64,000 nucleotides of DNA from CAIYZT01 sp031385445 (GTDB taxonomy: Bacteria > Pseudomonadota > Alphaproteobacteria > Rhodobacterales > Rhodobacteraceae), in assembly GCA_031385445.1 (NCBI GenBank), contig JANNBM010000056.1:186001-250000 (forward strand), in the 5' to 3' direction. Position numbers and translations under genes: made by a program. A model generated the notes under the pieces. That model did no database searches. It was not told where the DNA came from and saw only the letters and a list, made by a program, of their open reading frames with translations. This document shows positions 43,069 through 52,116 of this stretch, piece after piece; the stretch's first letter is position 1, and the number at the start of each line of letters is the position of its first letter.

Positions 43069-43900
43069 TGTTTCGAAACGCCTGACGCTCTTCGGCCAAA
43101 CGGCGCTTTTCGGCGCTGTTCAGGATAAAACCTGCCGCCATCACGCCAATGCCCACGGTCAGCACCATCAAGGTGGCCAAAGCGTTGATATCGGGGGTAA
43201 CGCCCAGCTTGACCTTGGACCAGATCAACAGCGGCAGCGTGGTTGCCCCCGGCCCCGTGGTAAAGGCGGTGATCACCACATCATCAAGCGAGATGGTAAA
43301 GGCCAAAAGCCAACCCGAAAGGATGGCAGGCGAAATCACCGGCAGAGTTATGTCAAACATCACCTGCCATGGCCGCGACCCAAGATCCATCGCCGCCTCT
43401 TCAATGGCCCGGTCCGATTGCACCATGCGAGCGTTGATGATCGTGGTCACAAAGACCATCGAAAAGGTGATATGGGCCAGCGTGATCGTGGTGAACCCGC
43501 GGCTTGCGGGCCAGCCGAGCCTATCGGCCATCAGGATGAAAAAGATCAGCATCGAGATGCCGGTGATCACCTCGGGCATGATCAGGGGCGCGGTCACCAG
43601 CCCGGAAAACAGCGTGCGGCCGCGGAATTTGGTGAACCGGGCCAGCGTGATCCCGGCCATCGTGCCAAGGATCGTTGCGAAGCTGGCCGAGATCAGGGCG
43701 ATTTTCAGCGACAAAAGCAGCGCGTCGATCACACTGTCGTTCGACAAAAGCGAGACATACCATTTGGTGGAAAACCCGCCCCAGACCGTGGCCAACCGCG
43801 AGGCGTTGAAGCTGTAGACGATCATCGACAGGATCGGCACGTAAAAGAACGCAAAGCCGAAACACAGAACCGAAATCAGGAAGGTTGGGCGGCGGTTCAT
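43061..43900 (-). CDS. Polyamine/betaine-type ABC transporter permease, PotC-like
   Basis: 279-residue permease with six helices and coupling loop AIEEAAMDLGSRPWQVMFDITLP (split by DLGSRP). ATG at 43900 (MNRRPTF) overlaps the previous permease stop (ATGA). C-terminal tail is charged (EKRRLAEERQAFRNND). Confidence 0.92.
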   Translation of the reverse strand: MNRRPTFLISVLCFGFAFFYVPILSMIVYSFNASRLATVWGGFSTKWYVSLLSNDSVIDALLLSLKIALISASFATILGTMAGITLARFTKFRGRTLFSGLVTAPLIMPEVITGISMLIFFILMADRLGWPASRGFTTITLAHITFSMVFVTTIINARMVQSDRAIEEAAMDLGSRPWQVMFDITLPVISPAILSGWLLAFTISLDDVVITAFTTGPGATTLPLLIWSKVKLGVTPDINALATLMVLTVGIGVMAAGFILNSAEKRRLAEERQAFRNND

Positions 43901-44811
43901 TTCGCCCCCTCTGCGCGGGCCTGATAATGGCTGTAGATCATCGTCGGCACCACCATCAGCACCAACAGCGCCACCGCCACCGCTGCGGCCATCGGCCAAT
44001 CGCGCGCCTGCGCGAATTCGTCCTGAATGATCTTGCCGATCATCGGCTGCGCGGCATTGCCAACCAGCGTCGGGATCACCAACTCGCCCGCCGCAGGGAT
44101 GAAAACCAACATCCCCCCCGCCACGATTCCCGGAACCGATTGCGGCAGGGTCACGTCCCAGAACACCTGATAGGGGCGGCTGCCAAGGTCCATCGCCGCT
44201 TCGTCCAGCGCCGGGTCCAGCCGTTCAAGGCTGGCATAGAGCGGCAGGATCATGAACGGCAGATAGGTATAGACCATCACCAGAACGACAGCGAAATTGG
44301 TGTGCATCATGGGAATGGATTTCACCGCCCAGTCCACCGGCACCAGAACATTCCAACCCGCCGTCAACAGCCCGTTGAACCACGAGTTTTTGCCCATCAG
44401 CCCCATCCAGGCATAGACCCGCAGCAGAAATGAGGTCCAGAATGGCAAGATCACCAGCATCAACAGGATATTGCGCCAGCTTTTGGACACCCGCGTCAAG
44501 CCAAGTGCCATCGGATAGCCGATCAAAAGGCAAAAGATCATCGCGACAAAGGCGTTCACGACCGAGGTTAGAAAGGCCCGCAGGTACAGCCCGTCGGTCA
44601 CGACCCGGGCAAAGGCCCCGCCGTTGATCCAAGGATGGGCACCACCAAAGGAAAACGGCGGGGCGGTGGGGGTGTTCGTGGCCACACTCATCGCGACGAC
44701 GATGAAAAACGGCAGCAGGAACCAGACGACCAGCCAAAGATAGGGCGCGCCGATCAAAAGCGCCGCCCACCCTTTGGCGTCAAACCAGCGCGCAAAGCGG
44801 GTTTGCGGCAT
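43897..44811 (-). CDS. Polyamine/betaine-type ABC transporter permease, PotB-like
   Basis: 304-residue permease with six helices, a long first periplasmic loop (NTPTAPPFSFGGAHPWING) and coupling loop LDEAAMDLGSRPYQVFWDVTL. Start at the ATG at 44811 (MPQTRFARWF), one base after the ATPase stop. Forms the channel with the PotC-like subunit. Confidence 0.92.
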   Translation of the reverse strand: MPQTRFARWFDAKGWAALLIGAPYLWLVVWFLLPFFIVVAMSVATNTPTAPPFSFGGAHPWINGGAFARVVTDGLYLRAFLTSVVNAFVAMIFCLLIGYPMALGLTRVSKSWRNILLMLVILPFWTSFLLRVYAWMGLMGKNSWFNGLLTAGWNVLVPVDWAVKSIPMMHTNFAVVLVMVYTYLPFMILPLYASLERLDPALDEAAMDLGSRPYQVFWDVTLPQSVPGIVAGGMLVFIPAAGELVIPTLVGNAAQPMIGKIIQDEFAQARDWPMAAAVAVALLVLMVVPTMIYSHYQARAEGAK

Positions 44812-44812
44812 G

Positions 44813-45919
44813 TCAGTGCTCCAACACAATGGCGGCAGAAGCATCAAAGGACACCCAGACCGCATCGTCCCAATCGGCCACACGCGCGCCTTCGCCCCCG
44901 CGCCGGGCATTGACGACATGGGCCTGAAGCAAGGCGCCGGGCAGGGCGATACGGTACAGGCTGTCCTTGCCGAAATACGCCAGATCCTTCACATGGCCCG
45001 CCGCCACATTGCCGCCCTCCGGCCGATCTTTGGTGATGCGCAGCTTTTCGGGCCGGATGGCCAACGTCACCTTTTGCCCCGCGACCACGGACGGCACATC
45101 GCGGGCCAGAACCTCGCCGCCCAAAGCGGGCACATCCAGCCGAAGCTGTGCATTTTCGCGGGCGATGACCGCCGCGTCAAAGCTGTTCACCGAACCGATG
45201 AAGCCCGCGACGAATTTACTCGCCGGGAATTCGTAAATCTCGGTCGGGCTGCCGATTTGCTTGACCTCGCCTTTGTCCATCACCGCGATCCGGTCCGACA
45301 GGGTCATCGCTTCTTCCTGATCGTGGGTGACGACGATAAAGGTGACGCCGGTGCGTTCTTGGATCGACATCAGCTCGAACTGGGTATGCTCGCGCAGTTT
45401 CTTGTCCAACGCGGCAAGCGGTTCGTCCAGCAGCAGCAGTTTCGGCTGCCGCGCCAAAGCCCGCGCCAGCGCCACCCTTTGGCGCTGACCGCCAGAAATC
45501 TGATGCGGCTTTCGGTGCGCAAACTGCGTCAGTTGCACCAGATCCAGCATTTCCGCCACCCGCGCCGCCCGCCCCTCCCTGCTCAGCGTCTTTTCATGCT
45601 TCAGCCCATATCCGACATTCGCCGCCACCGTCATATGAGGAAAGATGGCATAGGACTGGAACATCATATGCACGGGCCGCTCCCACGGGGGTACGCCCGC
45701 CATATCGCGGCCATCAAGGAAAATGCGGCCAGCCGTGGGGTCTTCGAAACCGGCGAGCATCCGCAAAAGCGTGGTCTTGCCGCAGCCCGATCCCCCCAAA
45801 AGCGAGAAAATCTCGCCCTTGCCGACGCTCAGCGATACCTCCTTGACGGCTTGAAACGTCCCAAAGGATTTGGAGACGCCTTCGATGCGTAAAAAGGGCG
45901 TTTGTGGGTCCATGGACAC
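44813..45919 (-). CDS. Polyamine/betaine-type ABC transporter ATPase, PotA-like
   Basis: 368 residues: Walker A GGSGCGKTT, signature ISGGQRQR, Walker B LLLLDEPLAALD, switch His VTHDQEEA, and a TOBE domain. All catalytic motifs intact. Three bases separate it from the binding-protein gene. Confidence 0.92.
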   Translation of the reverse strand: MSMDPQTPFLRIEGVSKSFGTFQAVKEVSLSVGKGEIFSLLGGSGCGKTTLLRMLAGFEDPTAGRIFLDGRDMAGVPPWERPVHMMFQSYAIFPHMTVAANVGYGLKHEKTLSREGRAARVAEMLDLVQLTQFAHRKPHQISGGQRQRVALARALARQPKLLLLDEPLAALDKKLREHTQFELMSIQERTGVTFIVVTHDQEEAMTLSDRIAVMDKGEVKQIGSPTEIYEFPASKFVAGFIGSVNSFDAAVIARENAQLRLDVPALGGEVLARDVPSVVAGQKVTLAIRPEKLRITKDRPEGGNVAAGHVKDLAYFGKDSLYRIALPGALLQAHVVNARRGGEGARVADWDDAVWVSFDASAAIVLEH

Positions 45920-45922
45920 GGA

Positions 45923-47026
45923 TCAGCCGCCTGTCTTGATTTCGGTCCAGGCCCGGTTCATGTCTGATTCCTGTTCGGGCGTTTGCGGCAGCGGCGTATA
46001 CATGCGCGACTTGGCCTGATCGTCGGGATAAACCGCCGGATCAGACGCGATCGCCGGATCGACAAAAGGCAAGGCCGCCGCGTTGGCATTGGCATAGCCG
46101 GTAAAGTTCGTGCAGGCGGCGATCACTTCGGGGCGCAAAAGAAAATCGAGAAAGCGGTGGGCGTTGTCGACGTTTCCGGCATCGGCGGGAATGGCCCAAA
46201 GGTCGAACCACGCGGGCACTCCGGTTTTGGGGATGAAGTAGCCAAGGTTGATCTCGATGCCCGCTTCGACGGCGCGCGCCTTGGCCACGCTGTAATCGCC
46301 GGACCAGTTGTTCACCGCGCAGACCTCGCCATTGGGAATTGTGGTCAGGTAATTGGAATTGTCGAAGGTCGCGATATACTCGCGCACCGGGCGCACCGCC
46401 TCGACCATCTTGGCCCATTCGGCGGGCCCCGCGGTGTTGGGGTCGATTCCCAGATAGCTGAGGATCATGAAGCCGATATCAGCGGGGCTGTCCAACAGCG
46501 AAATCCCGCAATCGGCCAGCAGTTTGGCATTTTCGGGGTCCAGAATGGTGGCGAGCGAGTCCAGATCGGCGTTTGGCAGCCGCTCTTTGACCATATCAAG
46601 GTTATAAGTCATGCCAACCGATCCCCACATATACGGCACGCCATACAGATATCCCGGATCATAGGTTTCCCCAATTTTCAGGATGGCGGGGTCCAGATTC
46701 CCGAGGCCAGACAGTTTGCTGCGATCCAGCTTTTGCAGCACACCGGCCTGGATCGACCGGGGCAATCCCTGACCTGAATGCAGCACCACGTCATACCCCG
46801 TTGAACCCGCGAGCAACTTGGCCTGCATTTCCTCGGCGCTGGCATAAAGATCATAGACCACTTCAATTCCGGTTTCGGCGGTGAAATCGTCCAGCGTGGT
46901 TTCCCCGATATAATCGGCCCAGTTGTAAACATTCACCACCCCCGCCTGCGCCCAGGACGGCTTGACCCAAGGCATGTACAGCGTGGCGGTTGCCCCGATC
47001 AGGGCCTGACGACGGTTCAGTTTCAT
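45923..47026 (-). CDS. Periplasmic substrate-binding protein, PotD family
   Basis: 367 residues with a Tat-like export signal (NRRQALIGATATLYMPWVKPSWA). Mature start VNVYNWADYIGETTLDDF is PotD-typical. Start at the ATG at 47026 behind GGGGAG; the longer frame from 47056 adds non-signal sequence. It is divergent in sequence from the other PotD-like protein at 13815, so the two importers probably take different ligands. The demethylation genes upstream point to an N-methylated compound (inference). Confidence 0.9.
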   Translation of the reverse strand: MKLNRRQALIGATATLYMPWVKPSWAQAGVVNVYNWADYIGETTLDDFTAETGIEVVYDLYASAEEMQAKLLAGSTGYDVVLHSGQGLPRSIQAGVLQKLDRSKLSGLGNLDPAILKIGETYDPGYLYGVPYMWGSVGMTYNLDMVKERLPNADLDSLATILDPENAKLLADCGISLLDSPADIGFMILSYLGIDPNTAGPAEWAKMVEAVRPVREYIATFDNSNYLTTIPNGEVCAVNNWSGDYSVAKARAVEAGIEINLGYFIPKTGVPAWFDLWAIPADAGNVDNAHRFLDFLLRPEVIAACTNFTGYANANAAALPFVDPAIASDPAVYPDDQAKSRMYTPLPQTPEQESDMNRAWTEIKTGG

Positions 47027-47068
47027 GGCGATCTCCCCGGTTCTGCATTGGTTCATTCGTTGGTCAGC

Positions 47069-48286
47069 CTATACTTGGCCCGATCTCTGGCAAATCATTT
47101 CCGCGTTCAGGCGCGCGACTGCGTCTTCTGCCGGGGCCGCGGGCTGGGTCAGAACCGGTAAAATGCGGCGCAACCCGTCGTGATGCCGGCGCAGGCCGTA
47201 TTCAAGGTCGGACAGATGAAAGCCTTCAAAAGCATCCGACTTCATCGACTCGTTCGACCAGATCGAAAGTTGCCGATCCTCGACAGAGGTTTCACGGTCG
47301 ATCCGGTACGACAGATACCGCGCCAACCGGCGCGCGCGGCTTTCATTCGGCCAGCGGTAGACGCGGCCCGACAGGCATGTGGTGCCTTCGTTCAGCGGCA
47401 GGTCATGGTAAAACTGCACCCCGTCCGGGGAAATGGAAAAAACCTGATTGGGAAACAGGCCGTAATAAACCCAAGCCTTTTGCAAATGCTGCGGCAGGTC
47501 AGGGCGCGGCGGCGAGATTTTGCCATAGTGGCGCACCGACCAGCCCTTGCCCGGCACATCGCCAAACCAGCCAATCGACATCGTCAGGCCGTTGTCCAGA
47601 AAATGGTCACGGTAGGTGCGCCCGTAAAGATCTTGCAGGCCGGGATGGGCAAGGGCGACGTGATAGCCTTCGTTGTCTACATCGCGCACCGATTTCCAGT
47701 TAACCGGCAGCTCGGTGGCCCAATCCGGCGTTGGCACAGGCACCACCGAGGTCAGGTTATAGGCGGCGAAATCGGCGGCAAAGGGGGCCAGCAGCTCGGC
47801 GATGGGCGGCTGCGGGCCGGGGGCGAAACGCAGAAAGACAAATCCGTGAAACATCTCCATCTCGATCGGTTTCAGCCCGAATTCTTCGCGCTTCATCTCG
47901 CCAAATGATTTCGGCTGCGCCGCGCCGCGCAGGGTGCCGTCCAGATTATAGACCCAGCCGTGAAACGGGCACACAATCGCGCCCTTGCAATGGCCCGCAG
48001 CCCCGTCCACGACGCGCGATCCGCGATGACGGCACAGGTTGTGAAACGCCCGCACCACATTGTCCTGCCCGCGCATCACCACCGCGCGCTCGCCCATCAG
48101 ATCAAAGCTGATCCAGTCCCCGGCGTTTGGCAGATCACATTCATGGCCGACAACCTGCCAATGGGTCAAAAAGACCTTTTCGCGTTCCAGCGCGAAAAGC
48201 GCCGGCGAGCGATAGGCCCATGCCGGCAGACCGCGCCGGTCCCACTCATTGGGCACGGTGATGGTGGCATAGGGAAGTTCGGTCAT
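47069..48286 (-). CDS. Rieske non-haem iron oxygenase alpha subunit (A)
   Basis: 405 residues. Rieske box C-x-H-(15-17)-C-x2-H in NLCRHRGSRVV...IVCPFHGW, followed by a catalytic domain with the mononuclear iron segment DNEGYHVALAHPG (two His). Family members demethylate or hydroxylate quaternary amines (glycine betaine GbcA, proline betaine Stc2, carnitine CntA) or aromatic acids. The ATG at 48286 overlaps the stop of the paralogous oxygenase gene (ATGA). No reductase gene is in the operon, so electron supply comes from elsewhere. Confidence 0.9.
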   Translation of the reverse strand: MTELPYATITVPNEWDRRGLPAWAYRSPALFALEREKVFLTHWQVVGHECDLPNAGDWISFDLMGERAVVMRGQDNVVRAFHNLCRHRGSRVVDGAAGHCKGAIVCPFHGWVYNLDGTLRGAAQPKSFGEMKREEFGLKPIEMEMFHGFVFLRFAPGPQPPIAELLAPFAADFAAYNLTSVVPVPTPDWATELPVNWKSVRDVDNEGYHVALAHPGLQDLYGRTYRDHFLDNGLTMSIGWFGDVPGKGWSVRHYGKISPPRPDLPQHLQKAWVYYGLFPNQVFSISPDGVQFYHDLPLNEGTTCLSGRVYRWPNESRARRLARYLSYRIDRETSVEDRQLSIWSNESMKSDAFEGFHLSDLEYGLRRHHDGLRRILPVLTQPAAPAEDAVARLNAEMICQRSGQV

Positions 48287-49425
48287 GTCGGCGGCTCCAT
48301 CTCGGCGCGGATCCATTGGTGGAACCGGTAAATTTCATATTCTTCGGGCATCAGACGCGCCGCCTTGAACGACGGGGACCGCATGCCGCGATGGTTCATC
48401 TGCGATGCCGCGCCGTCCTGCTGCATCACAGTGATCGCAAATCCGGCGATAGTTGCGGCCTCAAACCCCGGCTGGGCCAAAGTTTCGGGCGCGAAATGCC
48501 ATTCGGCGATCAGCCGGGTCCGCTCTGGCCCCATCGGCACGATCCGAACAGAGCGCACATAATCCACATGCGCCACCACATAGGCAGAAGGCCACATCGT
48601 GATGAAACTGTGCCCCGCCTGCTGTTCGGCCTGCGTCAGGCCCGCAAAAACCGGGCCACAAGGCGCGCCGCCGGGGGTCCAGCTTTGCGCGCCATTGCGC
48701 AGATTTGGCGGCACAAAGTCATCAGGGGCCCAACCCAAAGCCTCGGACGCGCCCATCACGCCGCTGCCATAGATCGGCACCATGGCGCAAAGTTCGGGGT
48801 GAATGCCCGGGCAATGCAGGCATTCGGAGTAATTTTCCCAAAACGCTTTCCAATTGCACGCGATGTCGGTTTCCCAGCGGTGGCCGGTGACAAGTCTGTC
48901 CATCGGCCAGTTGGCGAGCGTGCCAAGCCCGACATCCGCCCAGATCGGGCCGGGATCCTGCGCCAGGTTGGCAAACACGAAACCGTCCCATTGCCGCAAG
49001 GAAACGGGCCGCAGGCCATGGGCCGAGCGGTCGAAATCATCGGTCGGCACGGCATGGCCAGTGGACACCAGCCGCCCGTCATCGGCGGCAAAGGCAAAGG
49101 CGTGATAGGGACAGCGGATCAGCTTGCCGACGGGCTCTTCGTCATCGCGGCACAGTTCCGACCCCCGATGCGGGCACGCGTTGTGCCACGCGCTCAGCGC
49201 GCCATCACCGCTGCGCACAAGGATGATCTGCGCCGCGCCAACCGCCGCCCGGCGCATGGTGCCCGCGCCAATCGCATCCGCGCGGCCCAGCATCACCCAT
49301 TGGCGCGCAAAAACGCTGGCCATTTCACGGCCATACCAATCAGGATCGAAATAGGCGGCGCGTGGCAGCCCCTCGGGGCAATGATCAAGCCGGGGCGACA
49401 GGGGGTGGCGGTCATGCTGGCGCAT
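48283..49425 (-). CDS. Rieske non-haem iron oxygenase alpha subunit (B)
   Basis: 380 residues. Rieske box NACPHRGSELC...IRCPYHAF and the catalytic NWKAFWENYSECLHCPGIHP, with the ENYxECxHCPxxHP arrangement I associate with GbcA/CntA-like N-demethylases. The second His pair and the bridging Asp/Glu are present. Only one base separates it from the aminomethyltransferase gene and it overlaps the other Rieske gene. Two alpha subunits in one operon suggest two oxidative steps or a hetero-oligomer. Confidence 0.9.
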   Translation of the reverse strand: MRQHDRHPLSPRLDHCPEGLPRAAYFDPDWYGREMASVFARQWVMLGRADAIGAGTMRRAAVGAAQIILVRSGDGALSAWHNACPHRGSELCRDDEEPVGKLIRCPYHAFAFAADDGRLVSTGHAVPTDDFDRSAHGLRPVSLRQWDGFVFANLAQDPGPIWADVGLGTLANWPMDRLVTGHRWETDIACNWKAFWENYSECLHCPGIHPELCAMVPIYGSGVMGASEALGWAPDDFVPPNLRNGAQSWTPGGAPCGPVFAGLTQAEQQAGHSFITMWPSAYVVAHVDYVRSVRIVPMGPERTRLIAEWHFAPETLAQPGFEAATIAGFAITVMQQDGAASQMNHRGMRSPSFKAARLMPEEYEIYRFHQWIRAEMEPPT

Positions 49426-49426
49426 G

Positions 49427-50611
49427 TCAGAACCTTCCGGGGGGTGTGGCGCGGCGGCGCGGATGCACAAAGAACGGGCGGTCCACCACGCGGGCGCGCA
49501 TCATCAGCTTTTCATAATGCAACTCGCGCAGCGCATAAATCTCTGTCCAGATATTGCCAGCTGCTGCGTGTTTCGTCAAAATCTGCGCCAGCGCGATGTT
49601 TTTCTTGAGAACCGGCGACCAGATTGCCCCGGTGATAACGCCAACCTCGGTCTTTTTGTCGTGATACAGGATCGAGCCCTCGGCCGCGATATTGCCATTG
49701 ATCTCCAGCCCCACAAAGCCCCATTTCGTGCCCCGGTCACGCTGCGCCAGCAGCGCCGCCTTGCCGGTGAAATGCCCCTTTTCCCAGTCGATCATCCACG
49801 CCAAACCCATCTCGACCGGGCTGCGCAAACGGTCCTCGCGCACGCAGGTATCGGCGGGGGTGAAATCCATGCCGGTGATGATCAGCCCCGCCTCCAGCCG
49901 CGCCATGTTCAGCGCCTGTGATCCGATGGGGCGCAGACCGTGCAGAGTGCCCGCATCAAACAGCAGGTCCCACAACGGCAGCGCCTGTTCGGGCGTGGTC
50001 CACAATTCATAGCCCAGATCGCCGGTAAACCCGGTGCGCGAAATCATCACGCGGCCCGTGCCCAGCGCAAATTCCGCCATGCGAAACGGTTTCAGCCCCT
50101 CAATGGCAAACCCGGCACGGCGTAGAATCTCTGCCGAGGTCGGGCCTTGCAGCGACAGGGCGGCGATATCTTCGGTTTCCTCGGTGATCACCACGTCAAA
50201 GCCAAAAGCACTGTCCAAAAGCCAGTTCAGATGCCGTTCCTGACAGCACAGGCGATAGTGATTTTCGTCCAGCCGAAACAGCGTGCCATCATCCAGCATA
50301 TGGCCCGCATCATTCGCCCAAGCCGTATACTGCACCCCGCCAACCGAAAGCTTGGCCGCATTGCGGATCAGCAAACGGTTGAGATACTCCGCCGCGTCCG
50401 GCCCCTCGATGCGGTATTTGATCATCGGACACAGATCATAAACCGTGGCCGCATTGCGGATCGCCGAATGCTCCATCGCCAGATCGTCAAAGCAAAGCGC
50501 CGTCGTATAGCCGCCCCAATTGCCCCAGGACCACAGCTTGTTCGCGGCCTCGGTGCGGGCATGAAAGGGGGTTTTCAGCAGCGGCGTTTCAAAGTGGCGC
50601 AGGGTGCTCAT
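49427..50611 (-). CDS. GcvT-family aminomethyltransferase (folate-dependent demethylation)
   Basis: 394 residues with the GcvT folate-binding fold (ISLQGP-type ALSLQGPTSAEIL, FTGDLGYELWTTPEQALPLW, and RLEAGLIITGMDFTPADT). Relatives move a methyl or methylene group to tetrahydrofolate: GcvT, DMSP demethylase DmdA, dimethylglycine and sarcosine oxidases. Start at the ATG at 50611 (MSTLRHF), overlapping the flavoprotein stop (ATGA). It could capture the C1 unit from the substrate. I cannot separate it from DmdA by eye alone. Confidence 0.87.
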   Translation of the reverse strand: MSTLRHFETPLLKTPFHARTEAANKLWSWGNWGGYTTALCFDDLAMEHSAIRNAATVYDLCPMIKYRIEGPDAAEYLNRLLIRNAAKLSVGGVQYTAWANDAGHMLDDGTLFRLDENHYRLCCQERHLNWLLDSAFGFDVVITEETEDIAALSLQGPTSAEILRRAGFAIEGLKPFRMAEFALGTGRVMISRTGFTGDLGYELWTTPEQALPLWDLLFDAGTLHGLRPIGSQALNMARLEAGLIITGMDFTPADTCVREDRLRSPVEMGLAWMIDWEKGHFTGKAALLAQRDRGTKWGFVGLEINGNIAAEGSILYHDKKTEVGVITGAIWSPVLKKNIALAQILTKHAAAGNIWTEIYALRELHYEKLMMRARVVDRPFFVHPRRRATPPGRF

Positions 50612-52116
50612 GGCGCGGCCTCCATGGCAAGGGCGGCGTTCCACCCGGCAGACCCTGAAACCCCGCCGCCCGGATGGCACCCCGCCGAGGCGAGCCAAAG
50701 CCCCGCAACCGGGCTTTTATACTGTGCAATTCCGGGCAAGGGGCGCAGGAACAGCATCTGTTCCACCGACAACTCGCCCGCATGCCATTGCCCGCCGGGC
50801 AGGCCGTACCTGTCTTCGATGTCATAGGGCATCAAAAGTTCGGCGTGGTCTATCCGCGCGCCCAGCCCCGGCGCATGGGTTTCCAACTGCGCAAGGCAGG
50901 CCGCCCGCATATCCGCCCGCGCGCTGTCACGGTTGGCGGGGGCATGGGGGGCGAATTGGGCAATGGCGGAAAGGTGGTGCAGGCCGTCTGCGCGCGGGTC
51001 ATGCGCGCTGGGCAGGATAATTTCCATCCCCGGCAGCGCGGGCACGCGGCCATATTTCACCGGGTTGAACGCCCGCTCCACGTCCTGTTCGGACCCGGCG
51101 ATGATCAGCCGGTCCATCGGGTTCGCGCCCCTGAAATCGGGCAAGGACGTCAGTGTCAGGTGCAGCTTGGCCGCCGCGCCTCGTGCTTTTTGGTGGCGCG
51201 TCCGTGTGATCAGCCCCGCGTCCAGATGCCGGGGGCCAACCAGCGACAAAAGCGTGGACTTGGGCGGCGCGCTTGAAACCACCCGCGCCGCGCGCAGCTC
51301 CTCGCCGTTCATCAGCGTCACGCCCACCGCACGTTCGCCTTCGATCAGAACCCGTTGCACCCGCGCGTTGCAACGGATGGTCACACCAGCGGCCTGCGCC
51401 GATTTCACCATCGCCGCCGCCAATGCCGCCATGCCGCCCTTGGGCAGGCCCAGGGCCCCTTGCACCCCTGCCGTTTGCCCCGACAGCCGCACCAGCCACG
51501 GCAGCACCGAATTGGGCGACCGCGGGCCAAGCCAGCCGCCGAGCGTGGCGTCGAAGGCAAGCGCGCCTTTCAGCCGCGGATCGCTCAACTCGTCGTCCAG
51601 AAGGTCATGCACATTGGTCAGCAAGATCCGCCCAAGTTCGCGGAAATCAGCCGCGCCCAGCATCCTGGCCCTCAGGCCAATCTTCGCCAAACCAAGCAGC
51701 GGGTTGCCCACGCCTTTGGTCATGCGCGGCGGGGCCATGTGGTTCAGCGGCGCCAGCACCGAAGCAAAGCGCAAAAGCCGCGCCCGCAGCGCCGCCCAAG
51801 CCCTGCGGTCGGCCTGCGATATATCCCCAGACAAAAGCGCCCCAACCGCGCCCTCCATCCGCAAGTGCCGACCGTCTGCCGACAGGGCGGTCGTGGCCAG
51901 ATCGGCCGTAGCCCATTGCAGCCCATGCGAGGACAGGGCCATCGCCTTTTGCACGCGCGGATCAAGGTTATAGGACAGATGCGCCAAACCCGCGCCGCCG
52001 CCGGGCATCGCCCCGGCCTCAAGGATCAGAACCGATGCGCCTTTGGACGCCAGCCGATGCGCCGCCGCCAATCCGTTCGGCCCGGCGCCAATCACGATGG
52101 TGTCAAACGATGGCAT
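50608..52116 (-). CDS. FAD-dependent oxidoreductase, PYROXD2/phytoene-desaturase-like (copy 1)
   Basis: 502 residues. Dinucleotide fold VIGAGPNGLAAAHRLASKG at the N-terminus and the C-terminal FAD loop ASAGCHPGGGVSGSAGWNAA. The PYROXD2-like subgroup of the amine-oxidase/phytoene-desaturase superfamily acts in bacterial small-molecule pathways, poorly characterised. The ATG at 52116 overlaps the paralogue by 14 bases; a GTG start at 52125 is possible. About as long as copy 2 but clearly diverged. Confidence 0.87.
   Translation of the reverse strand: MPSFDTIVIGAGPNGLAAAHRLASKGASVLILEAGAMPGGGAGLAHLSYNLDPRVQKAMALSSHGLQWATADLATTALSADGRHLRMEGAVGALLSGDISQADRRAWAALRARLLRFASVLAPLNHMAPPRMTKGVGNPLLGLAKIGLRARMLGAADFRELGRILLTNVHDLLDDELSDPRLKGALAFDATLGGWLGPRSPNSVLPWLVRLSGQTAGVQGALGLPKGGMAALAAAMVKSAQAAGVTIRCNARVQRVLIEGERAVGVTLMNGEELRAARVVSSAPPKSTLLSLVGPRHLDAGLITRTRHQKARGAAAKLHLTLTSLPDFRGANPMDRLIIAGSEQDVERAFNPVKYGRVPALPGMEIILPSAHDPRADGLHHLSAIAQFAPHAPANRDSARADMRAACLAQLETHAPGLGARIDHAELLMPYDIEDRYGLPGGQWHAGELSVEQMLFLRPLPGIAQYKSPVAGLWLASAGCHPGGGVSGSAGWNAALAMEAAP

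Noticed and set aside
49427..50611. Calling the GcvT-like protein DMSP demethylase (DmdA)
   Set aside because: DmdA and other GcvT paralogues cannot be separated by eye, and the two Rieske genes point to N-demethylation rather than DMSP. A tree would decide.
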